From positions 372,001-436,000 of the forward strand of contig DXVO01000023.1 of NCBI GenBank assembly GCA_019417325.1: a stretch of 64,000 nt of DNA, read 5' to 3'. Positions 43,761 through 52,621 of this stretch are shown one piece after another. The position numbers and the translations under genes were made by a program. Each line of letters opens with the position of its first letter. The stretch's first letter is position 1. The notes under the pieces were generated by a model that saw only the letters and a list, made by a program, of their open reading frames with translations, ran no database searches and had not been told where the DNA came from. Source of the DNA: Parabacteroides sp. (lineage in GTDB: Bacteria > Bacteroidota > Bacteroidia > Bacteroidales > Tannerellaceae).

Positions 43761-46700
43761 TTATTCTACATTCAGAATCCGAACAGGACCGATCAAGCCT
43801 GACTCTAAAAGAGGAGAGTCTTTCGTATAATGTTGGAAGGTAGCATAAGTATATTTCACTCTGTCCGAATTTTGTTCATCACCGATTAATCGGTTGGGCC
43901 AGAGGTTGGTCACTTCTATCTTCAACTCATTTCCACCCTCTTTTAAAAAATCGGAAATTTCCACCTTCCAAGGTGTCGTCCAAAGGGTCCCCAAATCTTT
44001 ACCATTCAAATAGACTTTCGCTAAATTCTTCACCTTTCCTAAATCTAAGAAAAAAGTACCGTGCATAGCTGGAAAATCGAACCGATAAGTATAAACAGCT
44101 GTGCCAGAATAATATCGAATGCCTTCATTCGTATGCTCAGCCCAATCTTGTAATGTTGGAAATTCTACTTGTAATGGTCCCCCCCATTTCGGATCAAAAT
44201 TTACTGTCCAAGGCTGATCTAATCGCAAAACTTCTCTTCCCAACCTAAAATCCGCTTCCATCAAAACATCATTCTGAATATCTTTTCCCCAAAAAACAAA
44301 AAAACTCTGATATGGCTCAAATACTAACTCAAGCGAAGTCGTGTTACCATTATCCGTGTACGAAGAAATATTACGGATTTCACCATTTACAGGATTCCAC
44401 AATTGAGGTTGCTTTCCTGTAATACGAAAAGTACAAACAGTACGTTGGGTCTCCTTCGTCCGATTCGAAACAAAATAATAATCATAATCCTGTTTCCATT
44501 TATGAATATATCGAATCATCCCGGATTCCGAACGAAAATCATCTCCTTTCTGCATGGATTCCAGAATATTGACTGTTACCCCATAATCCGGATACAAATT
44601 ATCTTCCCGTTCATTGAGTTCCTTTCCATAATATATAACTCCCTTCCCATACGTACGCTTGGTCAAACCGTTTGGAACTCCATCCGTTCCCCACATTTCT
44701 CGTGCAATATACTGTAACTCTTGATCGCAAGCCGGATAGTTTCCTAATCCGGGAGCTTGAGAAGGGGGTAATCCAACCAATGCTGCACCTTCTTTCACTA
44801 ATGATTGTATCTTGGCAAGCAACTGTGGAGTCATCCGTTCGAATAAAGGCAACACCAACAGATCATATTGCATGCCTGACGGAAACCGCACCTTTCCACC
44901 TTCCACTGAGGCCGTATACAACAAGCTGGGCGGACAAGCATCAAAATTATGTCCGCGCTTATCTATCAGAAAGTCTGCCTCTCCTTCCAATGCAGACTCC
45001 GGTGCGCGAAATACGAAAGGCGCCTCTTCCGGAGCAAGATAAAGTATATCTGCCACGGTCTGTCCGCTTTGTAACAAATATTGACAACGGGCAACATAAC
45101 GGTGATATGCATCAACATAAGGCCACCAAGTCTGGTTACGGTCCCAATGTACACCATAAGGTCCCATAGTCATGCCTGGACGTAAGCTATCCGGTAGAGC
45201 TTGATGTTGGAATGTATGATAGGTTAACCTATTAATTCCAGCGGCAAAAGCCCAATCTGTCTGATCTTTCATAGATGCCGGATGTTGCTTCCAGCCATCG
45301 CCTGCAGCAGTAAAGGCTTCAGAAGGAACTACCGATTGTCCTTTGATATTCGCCAATGAACTTCCTTCAACAGCACTAAACGATGTATTATATCCCCCCG
45401 GACTCCAGAATTCACACATCGGAATATCGGCAGAGGCCCCTAATTCCAGATCCTGCATTGGATTCATATCGTATGGTTCGATAGACAATTGCATTCCATG
45501 TTGATGAGCGTATGACTTGACAAAAAGTGAGTGATTCTCTAACATCAACTCTTGCATCGTTTGACGCAAATCCCAGAGGAAACGTTCGCTCTTCTCTTTA
45601 TTCCCGACAACATAACCTGCATAAACAGGATAATAGGACTGCGGATCATAACCACGACGTTTCCGAAACTCTTCCCGAAATTTCGATGTCCAATTCTGTG
45701 CCCCCATTTCCCAACTATCCATGTGCAAAACCTTTAATCCTCCAGACAAAGAAGTATCTCGTTCCCCTAAAATACGAAGCAATTCATCTGTAAAAACACG
45801 AAAATGTGCCATCAATGCTGTCGAATCCGCTTTATCACACTCAAATCCTACACCAGGAAGCGGAGCAGGACGAGTAACAGCTCCATTATTCCGTATCCCA
45901 AAACGCATGATTACCCATTCCCCTGCAGGGACATTCCAAATAATGGATTCATTCTCCAACAAATTTGTAAGGTTAACGATTTGCGTTTGGTCAATTACTG
46001 CTTCTTCCAAACAACTTTCTTCTTCACGTGATAAAAATTGTTTCACACCGGGAGCAGAACTATATGGTGCACGATAATAAAGTGCTTTCTCCTCTGTATC
46101 TTTCAAAAAAGATTGTTTCTGATGACAAGGGAAAGCCAATACAGCAACATCTTCATAATAAGCATTCCATTCTGCTTTCAGTTCTGGAGTAAATGCACCT
46201 TCCCCGAAATAAGGAGGTTTTGGTGACGGTTTCTCCAAATGGATTGTTTGCCTACCGGTTCCTTTCACTTGCGTTATAGATGCAACCAAATGACGCATGG
46301 ATTCTTCCGCTTTTACCCATGGTCCGCCACTTCCAGTCCAGCCCGGTCCAATTCCTAATGTCATACTGATGCCTAAACGCTCACATTCCCGCACAGCATG
46401 CAGAAAGCAGTCCTTCCAACGCGGACTGAGAAAATCGATATCACCTCGTGGTATACCTACGTTCACTTCCAAAAAGACTACTGAACCAATACCTGCTCGC
46501 TTCATCGATTCCAGATCCTTTGTCATTCCCTCTTTGGATATATTCCCATCCATAAAATACCAATAAACACCTGGGCGTGCAGATTCTGGTGGATTCCGAA
46601 AATTCTCCCTCAAAACCGTCCAGTCAACGCCTGCTTTTAATTGGAAGGTTGTAGCTAATAATGCCAGACATAAGCTAACAAACAAATCTGTTTTCTTCAT
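43761..46700 (-). CDS. Glycoside hydrolase family 106, alpha-L-rhamnosidase
   Basis: This 979-residue secreted protein has a signal peptide (about 1-23) and the GH106 catalytic barrel: ARPGVYWYFMDGNISKEGM, ISMTLGIGPGWTGSGGPWVK, HMDSWEMGAQNWT and SIEPYDMNPMQD with E408 a likely catalytic residue. The C-terminal third has beta-sandwich domains with the sugar-binding DLGKVKNLAKVYLNGKDLGT pattern. It removes terminal alpha-L-rhamnose from plant or bacterial polysaccharides. It heads the second PUL, 102 bases before susC. A C7 run near 44180 lies inside the coding sequence but the frame is intact. Confidence 0.92.
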   Translation of the reverse strand: MKKTDLFVSLCLALLATTFQLKAGVDWTVLRENFRNPPESARPGVYWYFMDGNISKEGMTKDLESMKRAGIGSVVFLEVNVGIPRGDIDFLSPRWKDCFLHAVRECERLGISMTLGIGPGWTGSGGPWVKAEESMRHLVASITQVKGTGRQTIHLEKPSPKPPYFGEGAFTPELKAEWNAYYEDVAVLAFPCHQKQSFLKDTEEKALYYRAPYSSAPGVKQFLSREEESCLEEAVIDQTQIVNLTNLLENESIIWNVPAGEWVIMRFGIRNNGAVTRPAPLPGVGFECDKADSTALMAHFRVFTDELLRILGERDTSLSGGLKVLHMDSWEMGAQNWTSKFREEFRKRRGYDPQSYYPVYAGYVVGNKEKSERFLWDLRQTMQELMLENHSLFVKSYAHQHGMQLSIEPYDMNPMQDLELGASADIPMCEFWSPGGYNTSFSAVEGSSLANIKGQSVVPSEAFTAAGDGWKQHPASMKDQTDWAFAAGINRLTYHTFQHQALPDSLRPGMTMGPYGVHWDRNQTWWPYVDAYHRYVARCQYLLQSGQTVADILYLAPEEAPFVFRAPESALEGEADFLIDKRGHNFDACPPSLLYTASVEGGKVRFPSGMQYDLLVLPLFERMTPQLLAKIQSLVKEGAALVGLPPSQAPGLGNYPACDQELQYIAREMWGTDGVPNGLTKRTYGKGVIYYGKELNEREDNLYPDYGVTVNILESMQKGDDFRSESGMIRYIHKWKQDYDYYFVSNRTKETQRTVCTFRITGKQPQLWNPVNGEIRNISSYTDNGNTTSLELVFEPYQSFFVFWGKDIQNDVLMEADFRLGREVLRLDQPWTVNFDPKWGGPLQVEFPTLQDWAEHTNEGIRYYSGTAVYTYRFDFPAMHGTFFLDLGKVKNLAKVYLNGKDLGTLWTTPWKVEISDFLKEGGNELKIEVTNLWPNRLIGDEQNSDRVKYTYATFQHYTKDSPLLESGLIGPVRILNVE

Positions 46701-46860
46701 AAATAATAATCAGATAAAAAAGTTTTACAATCTATTTATTCTGTCAATCTTCCCGATTACCAATAGAAATACGAGCTTTCCTAACTTATTTTTCCAATGG
46801 CTTACATCCTTTTATTCTCCATAATCTCATATCATTAAATATTCTTTTCAAATTGATTAA

Positions 46861-46868
46861 CAAATGTA
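46861..46868 (-). promoter_or_regulatory. -7 box of the GH106 PUL
   Basis: TACATTTG on the minus strand with the same flanks as the GH130 PUL box; it implies a leader of about 155 bases before the GH106 ATG. The rest of 46701-47100 holds no gene that I can support. Confidence 0.5.
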
Positions 46869-47064
46869 TAAAGAGTAGTGGCAGAAAATTTTCACTATTT
46901 GATTTTAGATTTTCTAAAAATGATGGAAACTGAATGTAAGAAAGTTCTTTATTGCTTCGTCAAGAGACAGACAGGGTAATTTTATTGGTAAAAGTAATAG
47001 ATAAGGGTGAGTACAACAAAAAAAGAGATATCGCTAATATATTGTTTGTCAGATTGTAATATAG

Positions 47065-47074
47065 TATATTCTCA
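47065..47074. promoter_or_regulatory. TATATTCTCA motif upstream of the GH106 PUL
   Basis: This is the same 10-mer that occurs twice upstream of the GH130 PUL at 33111 and 33185. Here it is about 200 bases upstream of the -7 box. Confidence 0.3.
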
Positions 47075-47103
47075 GATTGGTCTCCCGATTGAGCCCCAAA
47101 AGA

Positions 47104-47140
47104 AAAAGCCCTTGAAAGTAATTGACTTTCAAGGGCTTTT
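47104..47140 (-). terminator. Probable native tRNA-Asp terminator, displaced by the integrated element
   Basis: A perfect 15-bp stem (AAAAGCCCTTGAAAG and its complement) with a 7-base loop is followed, on the minus strand, by TTTTTCTTTT. It lies only 5 bases outside the left attachment site. Before integration it would have been just downstream of the leftward tRNA-Asp gene. Confidence 0.75.
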
Positions 47141-47145
47141 GAATG

Positions 47146-47167
47146 TTATCGCGGTACGTACGGTACT
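47146..47167. repeat. Left attachment site (attL) of the integrative element
   Basis: Matches 55689-55710 at 19 of 22 positions, including GCGGTACGTACGGTACT against GCGGTGCGTACGGGACT. The right copy overlaps the 3' end of tRNA-Asp. Confidence 0.6.
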
Positions 47168-47321
47168 TTAACCTACAATTTTACAAAACATCATAATATC
47201 GTAACTATCTACTAATAAACAGCTTATTACGATTGATTTATATCGTAAAATATCATTCAAAATCTTTTGCTATCTCAATAATTGGGTGTATATTTGGGTG
47301 CTAATTTAATTACACCCGAAT

Positions 47322-48608
47322 ATGAATATCAAGAGAAACATCATCTTTTCTTTGGAAAGCCGGAAGAAGAACGGCGTACCAATCGTGGAGAATGTGCCTA
47401 TCCGTATGCGTGTGATATTTGCCAGCCAGCGCATTGAGTTTACAACGGGCTACCGCATCGACGCAGCCAAATGGGACGCCGACAAGCAGCGTGTAAAGCC
47501 GGGCTGCACCAACAAACTGAAACAGAGCGCATCCGAAATCAACACCGACCTGCTGCGCTACTATACGGAAATACAGAACATCTTCAAGGAGTTCGAGGTT
47601 CAGGGAACTATGCCTACCACCGCACAAGTGAAGGAGGCTTTCAACAACCTGCATAGCGAAAAGAGGGAGGAGGAACAGCAGAAGCCCCTGACGTTCGCAC
47701 CTATGGAGGTGTTCGGGGAGTTCATCAAGGAATGCGGGACGCAGAACGGCTGGTCTGACGCCACTTATGAGAAGTTCGCCGCAGTGAGGAAACACCTTGA
47801 GAAGTTCGACAAGGAACTGACCTTCGAGGCACTGGACGAACCCAAGCTGACAAGCTACGTGAATTTCCTCAAGGACGTGGAAGGCTTGCGCAACACGTCC
47901 ACCATGAAGCAGATAGCCTACCTGAAATGGTTCCTGCGGTGGTGCACCAAGAAGGGGTACTGCATGAACAACGCCTACGAGAGCTTCAACCCGAAGCTGA
48001 AAAGCGTCCAAAAGAAGGTGATATTCCTCACATGGGAAGAACTGAACAAGCTGAAAGACTACAAGATACCCCTGACCAAGCAATATCTCGAACGGGTAAG
48101 GGACGTCTTTCTGTTCTGCTGTTTCAGCGGGCTGCGCTATTCGGACGTGTACAACCTCAAACGGAGCGACATTCGGGACGGGCATATAGAAATCACCACC
48201 GTAAAGACTGCTGACCGCCTTGTCATCGAACTGAACAACCACAGCAGGGCGATACTTGACAAATACAAGGACGTGGAGTTTGAAGGACACAAGGCGCTCC
48301 CGGTCATCAGCAACCAAAAGATGAACAACTACCTGAAAGAACTGGGGGAACTTGCGGAAATCAGCGAACCGGTAAGCGAAACCTACTATAAAGGCAGCGA
48401 GCGTATAGACACCATTACACCCAAATACGCGCTGCTGGGCACCCATGCCGGAAGACGGACATTCATCTGCAACGCGCTTGCGCTCGGCATTCCCGCACAA
48501 GTGGTGATGAAATGGACGGGGCACAGCGACTACAAGGCGATGAAGCCCTACGTAGACATAGCCGATGACGTGAAGGCGAACGCAATGAGCAAGTTTAACC
48601 AACTGTAA
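47322..48608 (+). CDS. int: Tyrosine recombinase (integrase) of the element
   Basis: This 428-residue Bacteroides-type integrase has an arm-binding and SAM-like core-binding N-terminal half and a catalytic domain with R272 in SGLRYSD, H375 and R378 in THAGRRTF, H401 in WTGHSDY and nucleophile Y410 in MKPYVDI. All key residues are present. It lies 155 bases inside attL and would integrate the circular form at the tRNA-Asp 3' end. An open frame of 437 codons on the opposite strand is a GC-driven shadow. Confidence 0.95.
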   Translation: MNIKRNIIFSLESRKKNGVPIVENVPIRMRVIFASQRIEFTTGYRIDAAKWDADKQRVKPGCTNKLKQSASEINTDLLRYYTEIQNIFKEFEVQGTMPTTAQVKEAFNNLHSEKREEEQQKPLTFAPMEVFGEFIKECGTQNGWSDATYEKFAAVRKHLEKFDKELTFEALDEPKLTSYVNFLKDVEGLRNTSTMKQIAYLKWFLRWCTKKGYCMNNAYESFNPKLKSVQKKVIFLTWEELNKLKDYKIPLTKQYLERVRDVFLFCCFSGLRYSDVYNLKRSDIRDGHIEITTVKTADRLVIELNNHSRAILDKYKDVEFEGHKALPVISNQKMNNYLKELGELAEISEPVSETYYKGSERIDTITPKYALLGTHAGRRTFICNALALGIPAQVVMKWTGHSDYKAMKPYVDIADDVKANAMSKFNQL

Positions 48609-48621
48609 CCACAATAATATC

Positions 48622-49650
48622 ATGGAAGAAAGAATAACGTCAATGATACCCCGCTACGGGAAACTCAACAAGATATACACCGGAATAATGTCCGGAGACA
48701 GTTTCTCTTTTGAGAAGCAGCAGTTCATTTCCGATTTTTACAGAGAGTACGGAGACACGCAGCCCTTTGAAACCGCACTTATCAGTCTCATGCTTGAAAT
48801 GGACGCCGCGCACTTCTCCATATTGCTGAACAGCCTGAAACGTGAGATTGAAAGCAACATCTCGACTTACAACACCTGCAAGGAGTTTTTCGACCGTCTC
48901 GATACCGGATATGTCTGCCGACAGCATGAAAGCCGTTTTGACTGGGGTATTGACAGACAGATGAAAGTCACAAACGGATATTACCGGGAACTCATGGAAG
49001 CGAACGGCTCTTTGGAGGCGGTAGGTTTCAGGGAACACGACCGTCAGGAAGAAGAACTGCTGGAAAGAAGGTACGAACGGTGCAAACGGGAATACGACAA
49101 GGAGAAAACCAAGCTGGATGAACTGTACAGGCAGAAGGAGCAGGCAAGACGGGAAGCCCTGCAATGCCTGCAAAACCGTTGCGGGGACATTTGCAGGCTG
49201 GGCGGCTCACTATTGGCAATCCTTGAAAAATACCTGACCGACCAAAAGAAAAAGGAAGGGGAAGAAAAGGAAATGTCCGCATCCGGTACCACCCCGGCAA
49301 GCCCGCCCGCCTATTTCCCCATGCGGCTGCTGTCAGCCATTTATGAGAAATGCAACGGTGAACAGTTCGAAGCCGTTTCCGAACTGGACTTCTACGCCAG
49401 CATGAACCTGCAACCATGCGAAGGCAGACTGAAAACAAGACCGAGGGAGAAGGCGCGCGTATGCTATCTCATTTTCCTTATGGGTGAAACGCTGCCCAAG
49501 CCGGACAGAGAGAAATGGAAAGAGGACATCATGAACCTGCTGGGAATAGACGATACATACTACAAGTCAAAATACAAAGAGCCCGTTTCCGATTTCCCCA
49601 GTGACAGCAACCGGGAATTTGCCAAGGAAATGCGGTCAATATTCCGATAG
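48622..49650 (+). CDS. Conserved element protein of unknown function with central coiled coil
   Basis: This 342-residue soluble protein has a helical N-terminal part, a charged coiled coil at about 130-185 (ELLERRYERCKREYDKEKTK), and a C-terminal region from about 230 (PMRLLSAIYEKCNGEQFEAV, CYLIFLMGETLP). It starts 13 bases after the integrase stop, so it is likely cotranscribed. Similar genes follow integrases in Bacteroides mobilizable elements, as I recall, without known function. It has no catalytic motif that I recognise. Confidence 0.7.
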   Translation: MEERITSMIPRYGKLNKIYTGIMSGDSFSFEKQQFISDFYREYGDTQPFETALISLMLEMDAAHFSILLNSLKREIESNISTYNTCKEFFDRLDTGYVCRQHESRFDWGIDRQMKVTNGYYRELMEANGSLEAVGFREHDRQEEELLERRYERCKREYDKEKTKLDELYRQKEQARREALQCLQNRCGDICRLGGSLLAILEKYLTDQKKKEGEEKEMSASGTTPASPPAYFPMRLLSAIYEKCNGEQFEAVSELDFYASMNLQPCEGRLKTRPREKARVCYLIFLMGETLPKPDREKWKEDIMNLLGIDDTYYKSKYKEPVSDFPSDSNREFAKEMRSIFR

Positions 49651-49741
49651 TCGATGATATGTCCCGACATTCCACGATACCACCACTTTTACCACTCAAA
49701 ATAATTTCCGCCACTCTTTATTACTTACTGATATTTAACAA

Positions 49742-49769
49742 GATAGCGTGATATTCAAATCACGCTATC
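49742..49769. other. Perfect 10-bp hairpin upstream of the replication operon
   Basis: GATAGCGTGA (49742-49751) pairs with TCACGCTATC (49760-49769) around 8 bases, without a T-run. It lies 28 bases before the -7 box of the DUF3853 gene, so it may be an operator. Confidence 0.4.
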
Positions 49770-49796
49770 CACATCCTTACCACCCGTACCCGGAAG

Positions 49797-49804
49797 TAAC
49801 TTTG
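49797..49804 (+). promoter_or_regulatory. -7 box of the DUF3853-repA operon
   Basis: TAACTTTG matches the consensus exactly, about 68 bases before the ATG at 49872. Confidence 0.65.
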
Positions 49805-49871
49805 CACTGTTCGAACGAGGTAAAAAGCCCATGCGCAGGGCTTGCAGTACAAACGTTAATTTCATTCTGAT

Positions 49872-50180
49872 ATGGAAATTAGAGACCTTTTATCAAAGCC
49901 CGTATGGCAGATGACGGGCGAAGAGTTCATATTCTTGAACCGGCACGCCTTGCAGGGAAGCGGAACGAAGCCAGCACAACCGGCAGCCGACAAGGAAAAG
50001 AAGTATGTGTACGGGATAGGCGGCATAGCCCGGCTGTTCGGGTGCAGCATACCCACAGCAAACCGCATCAAGAAAAGCGGGAGGATAAACAGAGCCATTA
50101 CGCAGATAGGACGCAAAATCATCGTCGATGCGGACATGGCGCTGGAACTGGCAGGACGCAAAAGCGGGGGACGCGGATAG
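49872..50180 (+). CDS. DUF3853 family protein (small DNA-binding element protein)
   Basis: This 102-residue protein has an N-terminal helix (RDLLSKPVWQMTGEEFIFL) and a winged-helix-like C-terminal half (GIGGIARLFGCSIPTANRIK, then GRKIIVDADMALEL) that resembles excisionase or MerR-type DNA readers. In Bacteroides elements it usually precedes a RepA-like ATPase, as here (11 bases apart). It may regulate excision or replication. The function is inferred. Confidence 0.78.
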   Translation: MEIRDLLSKPVWQMTGEEFIFLNRHALQGSGTKPAQPAADKEKKYVYGIGGIARLFGCSIPTANRIKKSGRINRAITQIGRKIIVDADMALELAGRKSGGRG

Positions 50181-50191
50181 GGAGGTGTAGT

Positions 50192-51262
50192 ATGGACAAC
50201 AAGGAAAGAAACATCACCCCCGAAGAGGCGGTAATCCTATGGCATGCCTCGCGGCTTGACCTCTCGAAAAACCACGAGCAGGCGCCCGAAATCCTGAAAG
50301 TGCAGGGCTCCGTCATCGGCACACTGGGAAATTTCAGCGCGTCAATCGGAAAAGCCAAAAGCAAGAAGACGTTCAACGTCTCCGCAATCGTGGCGGCTGC
50401 GCTGAAAAACGGGACGGTACTGAACTATACGGCGGAACTGCCCGAAAACAAACGGAAAATACTCTATGTGGACACCGAGCAGAGCACCTACCACTGTGAG
50501 ATAGTGGCAAGGCGCAGCCTTCGCATGGCGGGGCTGCCGACCGACAGCAACCATGAGAACCTCGAGTTCCTCGTCCTGCGGAAGTACACGCCCGAAGAGC
50601 GCATAGCAATCGTGAGGGAGGCAATCTACCGTACCGAGAATGTTGGGCTAGTAGTCATCGACGGGATACGGGACATGGTGTATGACATCAACAGTTCCAG
50701 CGAGTCCACGAAGGTAATCTCCCTGTTGATGACATGGACGGGGGAAAGGAATATCCACATTCACACCATACTGCACCAGAACAAGGGGGACGAGCATGCA
50801 AGGGGGCACATCGGAACCGAGCTAAGCAACAAGGCGGAAACGGTGCTGCAAGTAGAAAAGGACGAGAAGAACCCCGGTGTAAGCACAGTCAAAACCGCAC
50901 ATATCAGGGCAGTGGACTTCGAGCCATTTGCTTTCCGCATCAACGGGGAGGCATTGCCCGAACTGCTGGAGGACTACCAGTTCAAGGACAAGGATGAGAC
51001 AAAAGGGAACAGAGGGAAGTTCGACCCGTATAGGGACATCACCGAACAGCAGCACCGCATTGCACTGGAAGCGGCATTCACCCTGAAAGACGAATACGGT
51101 TACAAGGAACTTGAAGGGGCTTTGCGGGAAGCATACGCCTCTGTCGGTGTCAGACTCAGTGACCACAGACTGCGTGACCTCATCACCGTATTGAAAAACA
51201 AGCGGATGATAGTGCAGGAGAACGGAAGGAAATACACCTTCAAGCCGGACTTCCACTATTAG
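50192..51262 (+). CDS. RepA-like AAA ATPase (element replication helicase)
   Basis: From the ATG at 50192 this is 356 residues; the start follows GGAGGTG, an unusually strong Shine-Dalgarno for this phylum. The P-loop is G53-KAKSKKT-60, a GKxxSxKT variant typical of plasmid RepA/AAA_25 proteins. A Walker B-like LVVIDGIRDM and an HTILHQNKGDEHARGHIGTE segment follow. The C-terminal 100 residues look like a winged helix. It probably unwinds the circular form at the adjacent repeat region during replication. The longer frame beginning at 49904 overlaps DUF3853 and is rejected. Confidence 0.85.
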   Translation: MDNKERNITPEEAVILWHASRLDLSKNHEQAPEILKVQGSVIGTLGNFSASIGKAKSKKTFNVSAIVAAALKNGTVLNYTAELPENKRKILYVDTEQSTYHCEIVARRSLRMAGLPTDSNHENLEFLVLRKYTPEERIAIVREAIYRTENVGLVVIDGIRDMVYDINSSSESTKVISLLMTWTGERNIHIHTILHQNKGDEHARGHIGTELSNKAETVLQVEKDEKNPGVSTVKTAHIRAVDFEPFAFRINGEALPELLEDYQFKDKDETKGNRGKFDPYRDITEQQHRIALEAAFTLKDEYGYKELEGALREAYASVGVRLSDHRLRDLITVLKNKRMIVQENGRKYTFKPDFHY

Positions 51263-51276
51263 CGGCTCAGACTGGA

Positions 51277-51397
51277 AACCGCTTCACTTCAACCGGGGTA
51301 TATATATATAGTGAAGTGGAGTGGAATATTCCAGAATATGGTAAAAACCGCTTCACTTTATTCCCGTACCTATATATACGGAAGTGAAGTGAAGCGG
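51277..51397. other. Iteron-like inverted repeats with AT cores, candidate replication origin
   Basis: CCGCTTCACTT occurs at 51279-51289 and 51348-51358. Its complement AAGTGAAGCGG is at 51387-51397, and a diverged copy AGTGAAGTGG at 51310-51319. The two head-to-head pairs each enclose a TATATATA core. The region sits between the RepA-like ATPase and the primase, the usual place for an origin. Confidence 0.55.
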
Positions 51398-51469
51398 ATA
51401 TATACAGACCGTACCGCAAACATGTACGGGCGAAAAGAAAAAACAATATCCACTTAAACAGAAATCTAC

Positions 51470-52438
51470 ATGAATACGAATGAAGCGAAGCGGATACGCA
51501 TAGAGGAATATCTGCATACTCTTGGCTACAACCCGGTAAGACGGCAGGGAGACAGCCTATGGTACAAGTCACCGTTCAGGGACGAGCAGGAACCGTCCTT
51601 CAAGGTGAACATGGAACGCAACCTATGGTACGATTTGGGCGCGGGCAGGGGCGGGAACATCATCGCACTGGCGCGGGAACTCTACGCATCCGACAGCCTA
51701 CCCTATCTCTTGGAACGGATAGCGGAGCAGGCACCCAGCGTGCGCCCGGTCTCCTTCTCTTTTGGCGGGCAACCACTCTCAAAACCGAGCTTCCGGCAGT
51801 TGGAGGCGGTGCCGCTTTCTTCCCCCGCCCTATTGTCCTATCTGCGGCAGAGGGGGATAAATACGGAACTGGCAAAAAGAGAATGCAGGGAGGTGCGCTA
51901 TCTGACTGGCGGCAAACCCTACTTTGCCGTTGGTTTTCCCAACCGTTCGGGAGGCTACGAGATACGCAACAAGCTCTTCAAGGGCTGCATAGCACCGAAG
52001 GACATCACCCACATACGGCAGGAACAGCCGAAGGAGACCTGCTACCTCTTCGAGGGCTTCATGGACTACCTCTCCTTCCTCACCCTGCGGCTGGAAAGGT
52101 GTCCTGACCGTCCCGACCTTGACGGGCAGGACTACATCGTACTGAACTCGACTTCCAACCTCTCCAAGGCAATCCGACCATTGGGCGGTTACGAGCGCAT
52201 CCACTGTTTCCTCGACAACGACAAGGCGGGAATGGAAGCTGTTCAGGAACTGCGGGAGGAATACGGGTTGCGCATCCGGGACGCGTCGCACATATACGGA
52301 GGCTACAACGACCTGAACGACTTCCTGCGGGGTAAACAGAACAGACAATCCGAACGGCGGCGTGAGAAGCCGGAACCGGAGAAAAGCCAACAGAAGGCAG
52401 AGCAACCGAAAAAGAAAAACAAAGGTATCAGGATGTAA
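51470..52438 (+). CDS. Toprim-domain primase of the element
   Basis: This 322-residue DnaG-like protein has an N-terminal zinc-finger-fold region (YKSPFRDEQEPSFKVNMERN, WYDLGAGRGGNIIAL) in which the zinc cysteines are absent. A Toprim domain at about 180-285 has CYLFEGFMDYLSFL (catalytic Glu) and CFLDNDKAGMEAV (DxD-like). The last 30 residues are a Lys/Glu-rich tail. It would prime replication of the excised circle with the RepA-like ATPase. The cysteine loss is common in element-encoded members. Confidence 0.85.
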   Translation: MNTNEAKRIRIEEYLHTLGYNPVRRQGDSLWYKSPFRDEQEPSFKVNMERNLWYDLGAGRGGNIIALARELYASDSLPYLLERIAEQAPSVRPVSFSFGGQPLSKPSFRQLEAVPLSSPALLSYLRQRGINTELAKRECREVRYLTGGKPYFAVGFPNRSGGYEIRNKLFKGCIAPKDITHIRQEQPKETCYLFEGFMDYLSFLTLRLERCPDRPDLDGQDYIVLNSTSNLSKAIRPLGGYERIHCFLDNDKAGMEAVQELREEYGLRIRDASHIYGGYNDLNDFLRGKQNRQSERRREKPEPEKSQQKAEQPKKKNKGIRM

Positions 52439-52474
52439 TCGTACAGCCACCGGAAGGCTTTGAAAAAAGCCATA

Positions 52475-52553
52475 GCTCATTAGGGCTTTTTCTTCACGCA
52501 ATGCACGCATCGCTAAAAAAGCCCCAATGAGCAAAAGGGACGCCGCCCCTTTT
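52475..52553. other. Candidate origin of transfer (oriT)
   Basis: Two hairpins lie just upstream of the relaxase gene. GCTCATTAGGGCTTTTT (52475-52491) pairs with 52515-52532 at all but one position across a 23-base loop. AAAAGGG (52533-52539) pairs with CCCTTTT (52547-52553). MobV relaxases act at such hairpins next to their own gene. The nick site is not identifiable by eye. The first hairpin could instead be the primase terminator. Confidence 0.45.
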
Positions 52554-52621
52554 GAAACCCCGAAGCCATGCGGCATGGGAGCAAGGCAGGGGAAGTATTA
52601 ACCGAAAAATGTATTACAGTT

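Noticed and set aside
47310..48623. 437-codon open frame antisense to the integrase
   Set aside because: The plus-strand frame has every tyrosine recombinase catalytic residue; the antisense reading is low-complexity Val/Leu/His-rich and follows from high GC and codon bias.
49904..50191. Extension of the RepA-like ATPase upstream of 50192
   Set aside because: It overlaps the DUF3853 gene in another frame, while the ATG at 50192 has a GGAGGTG site.
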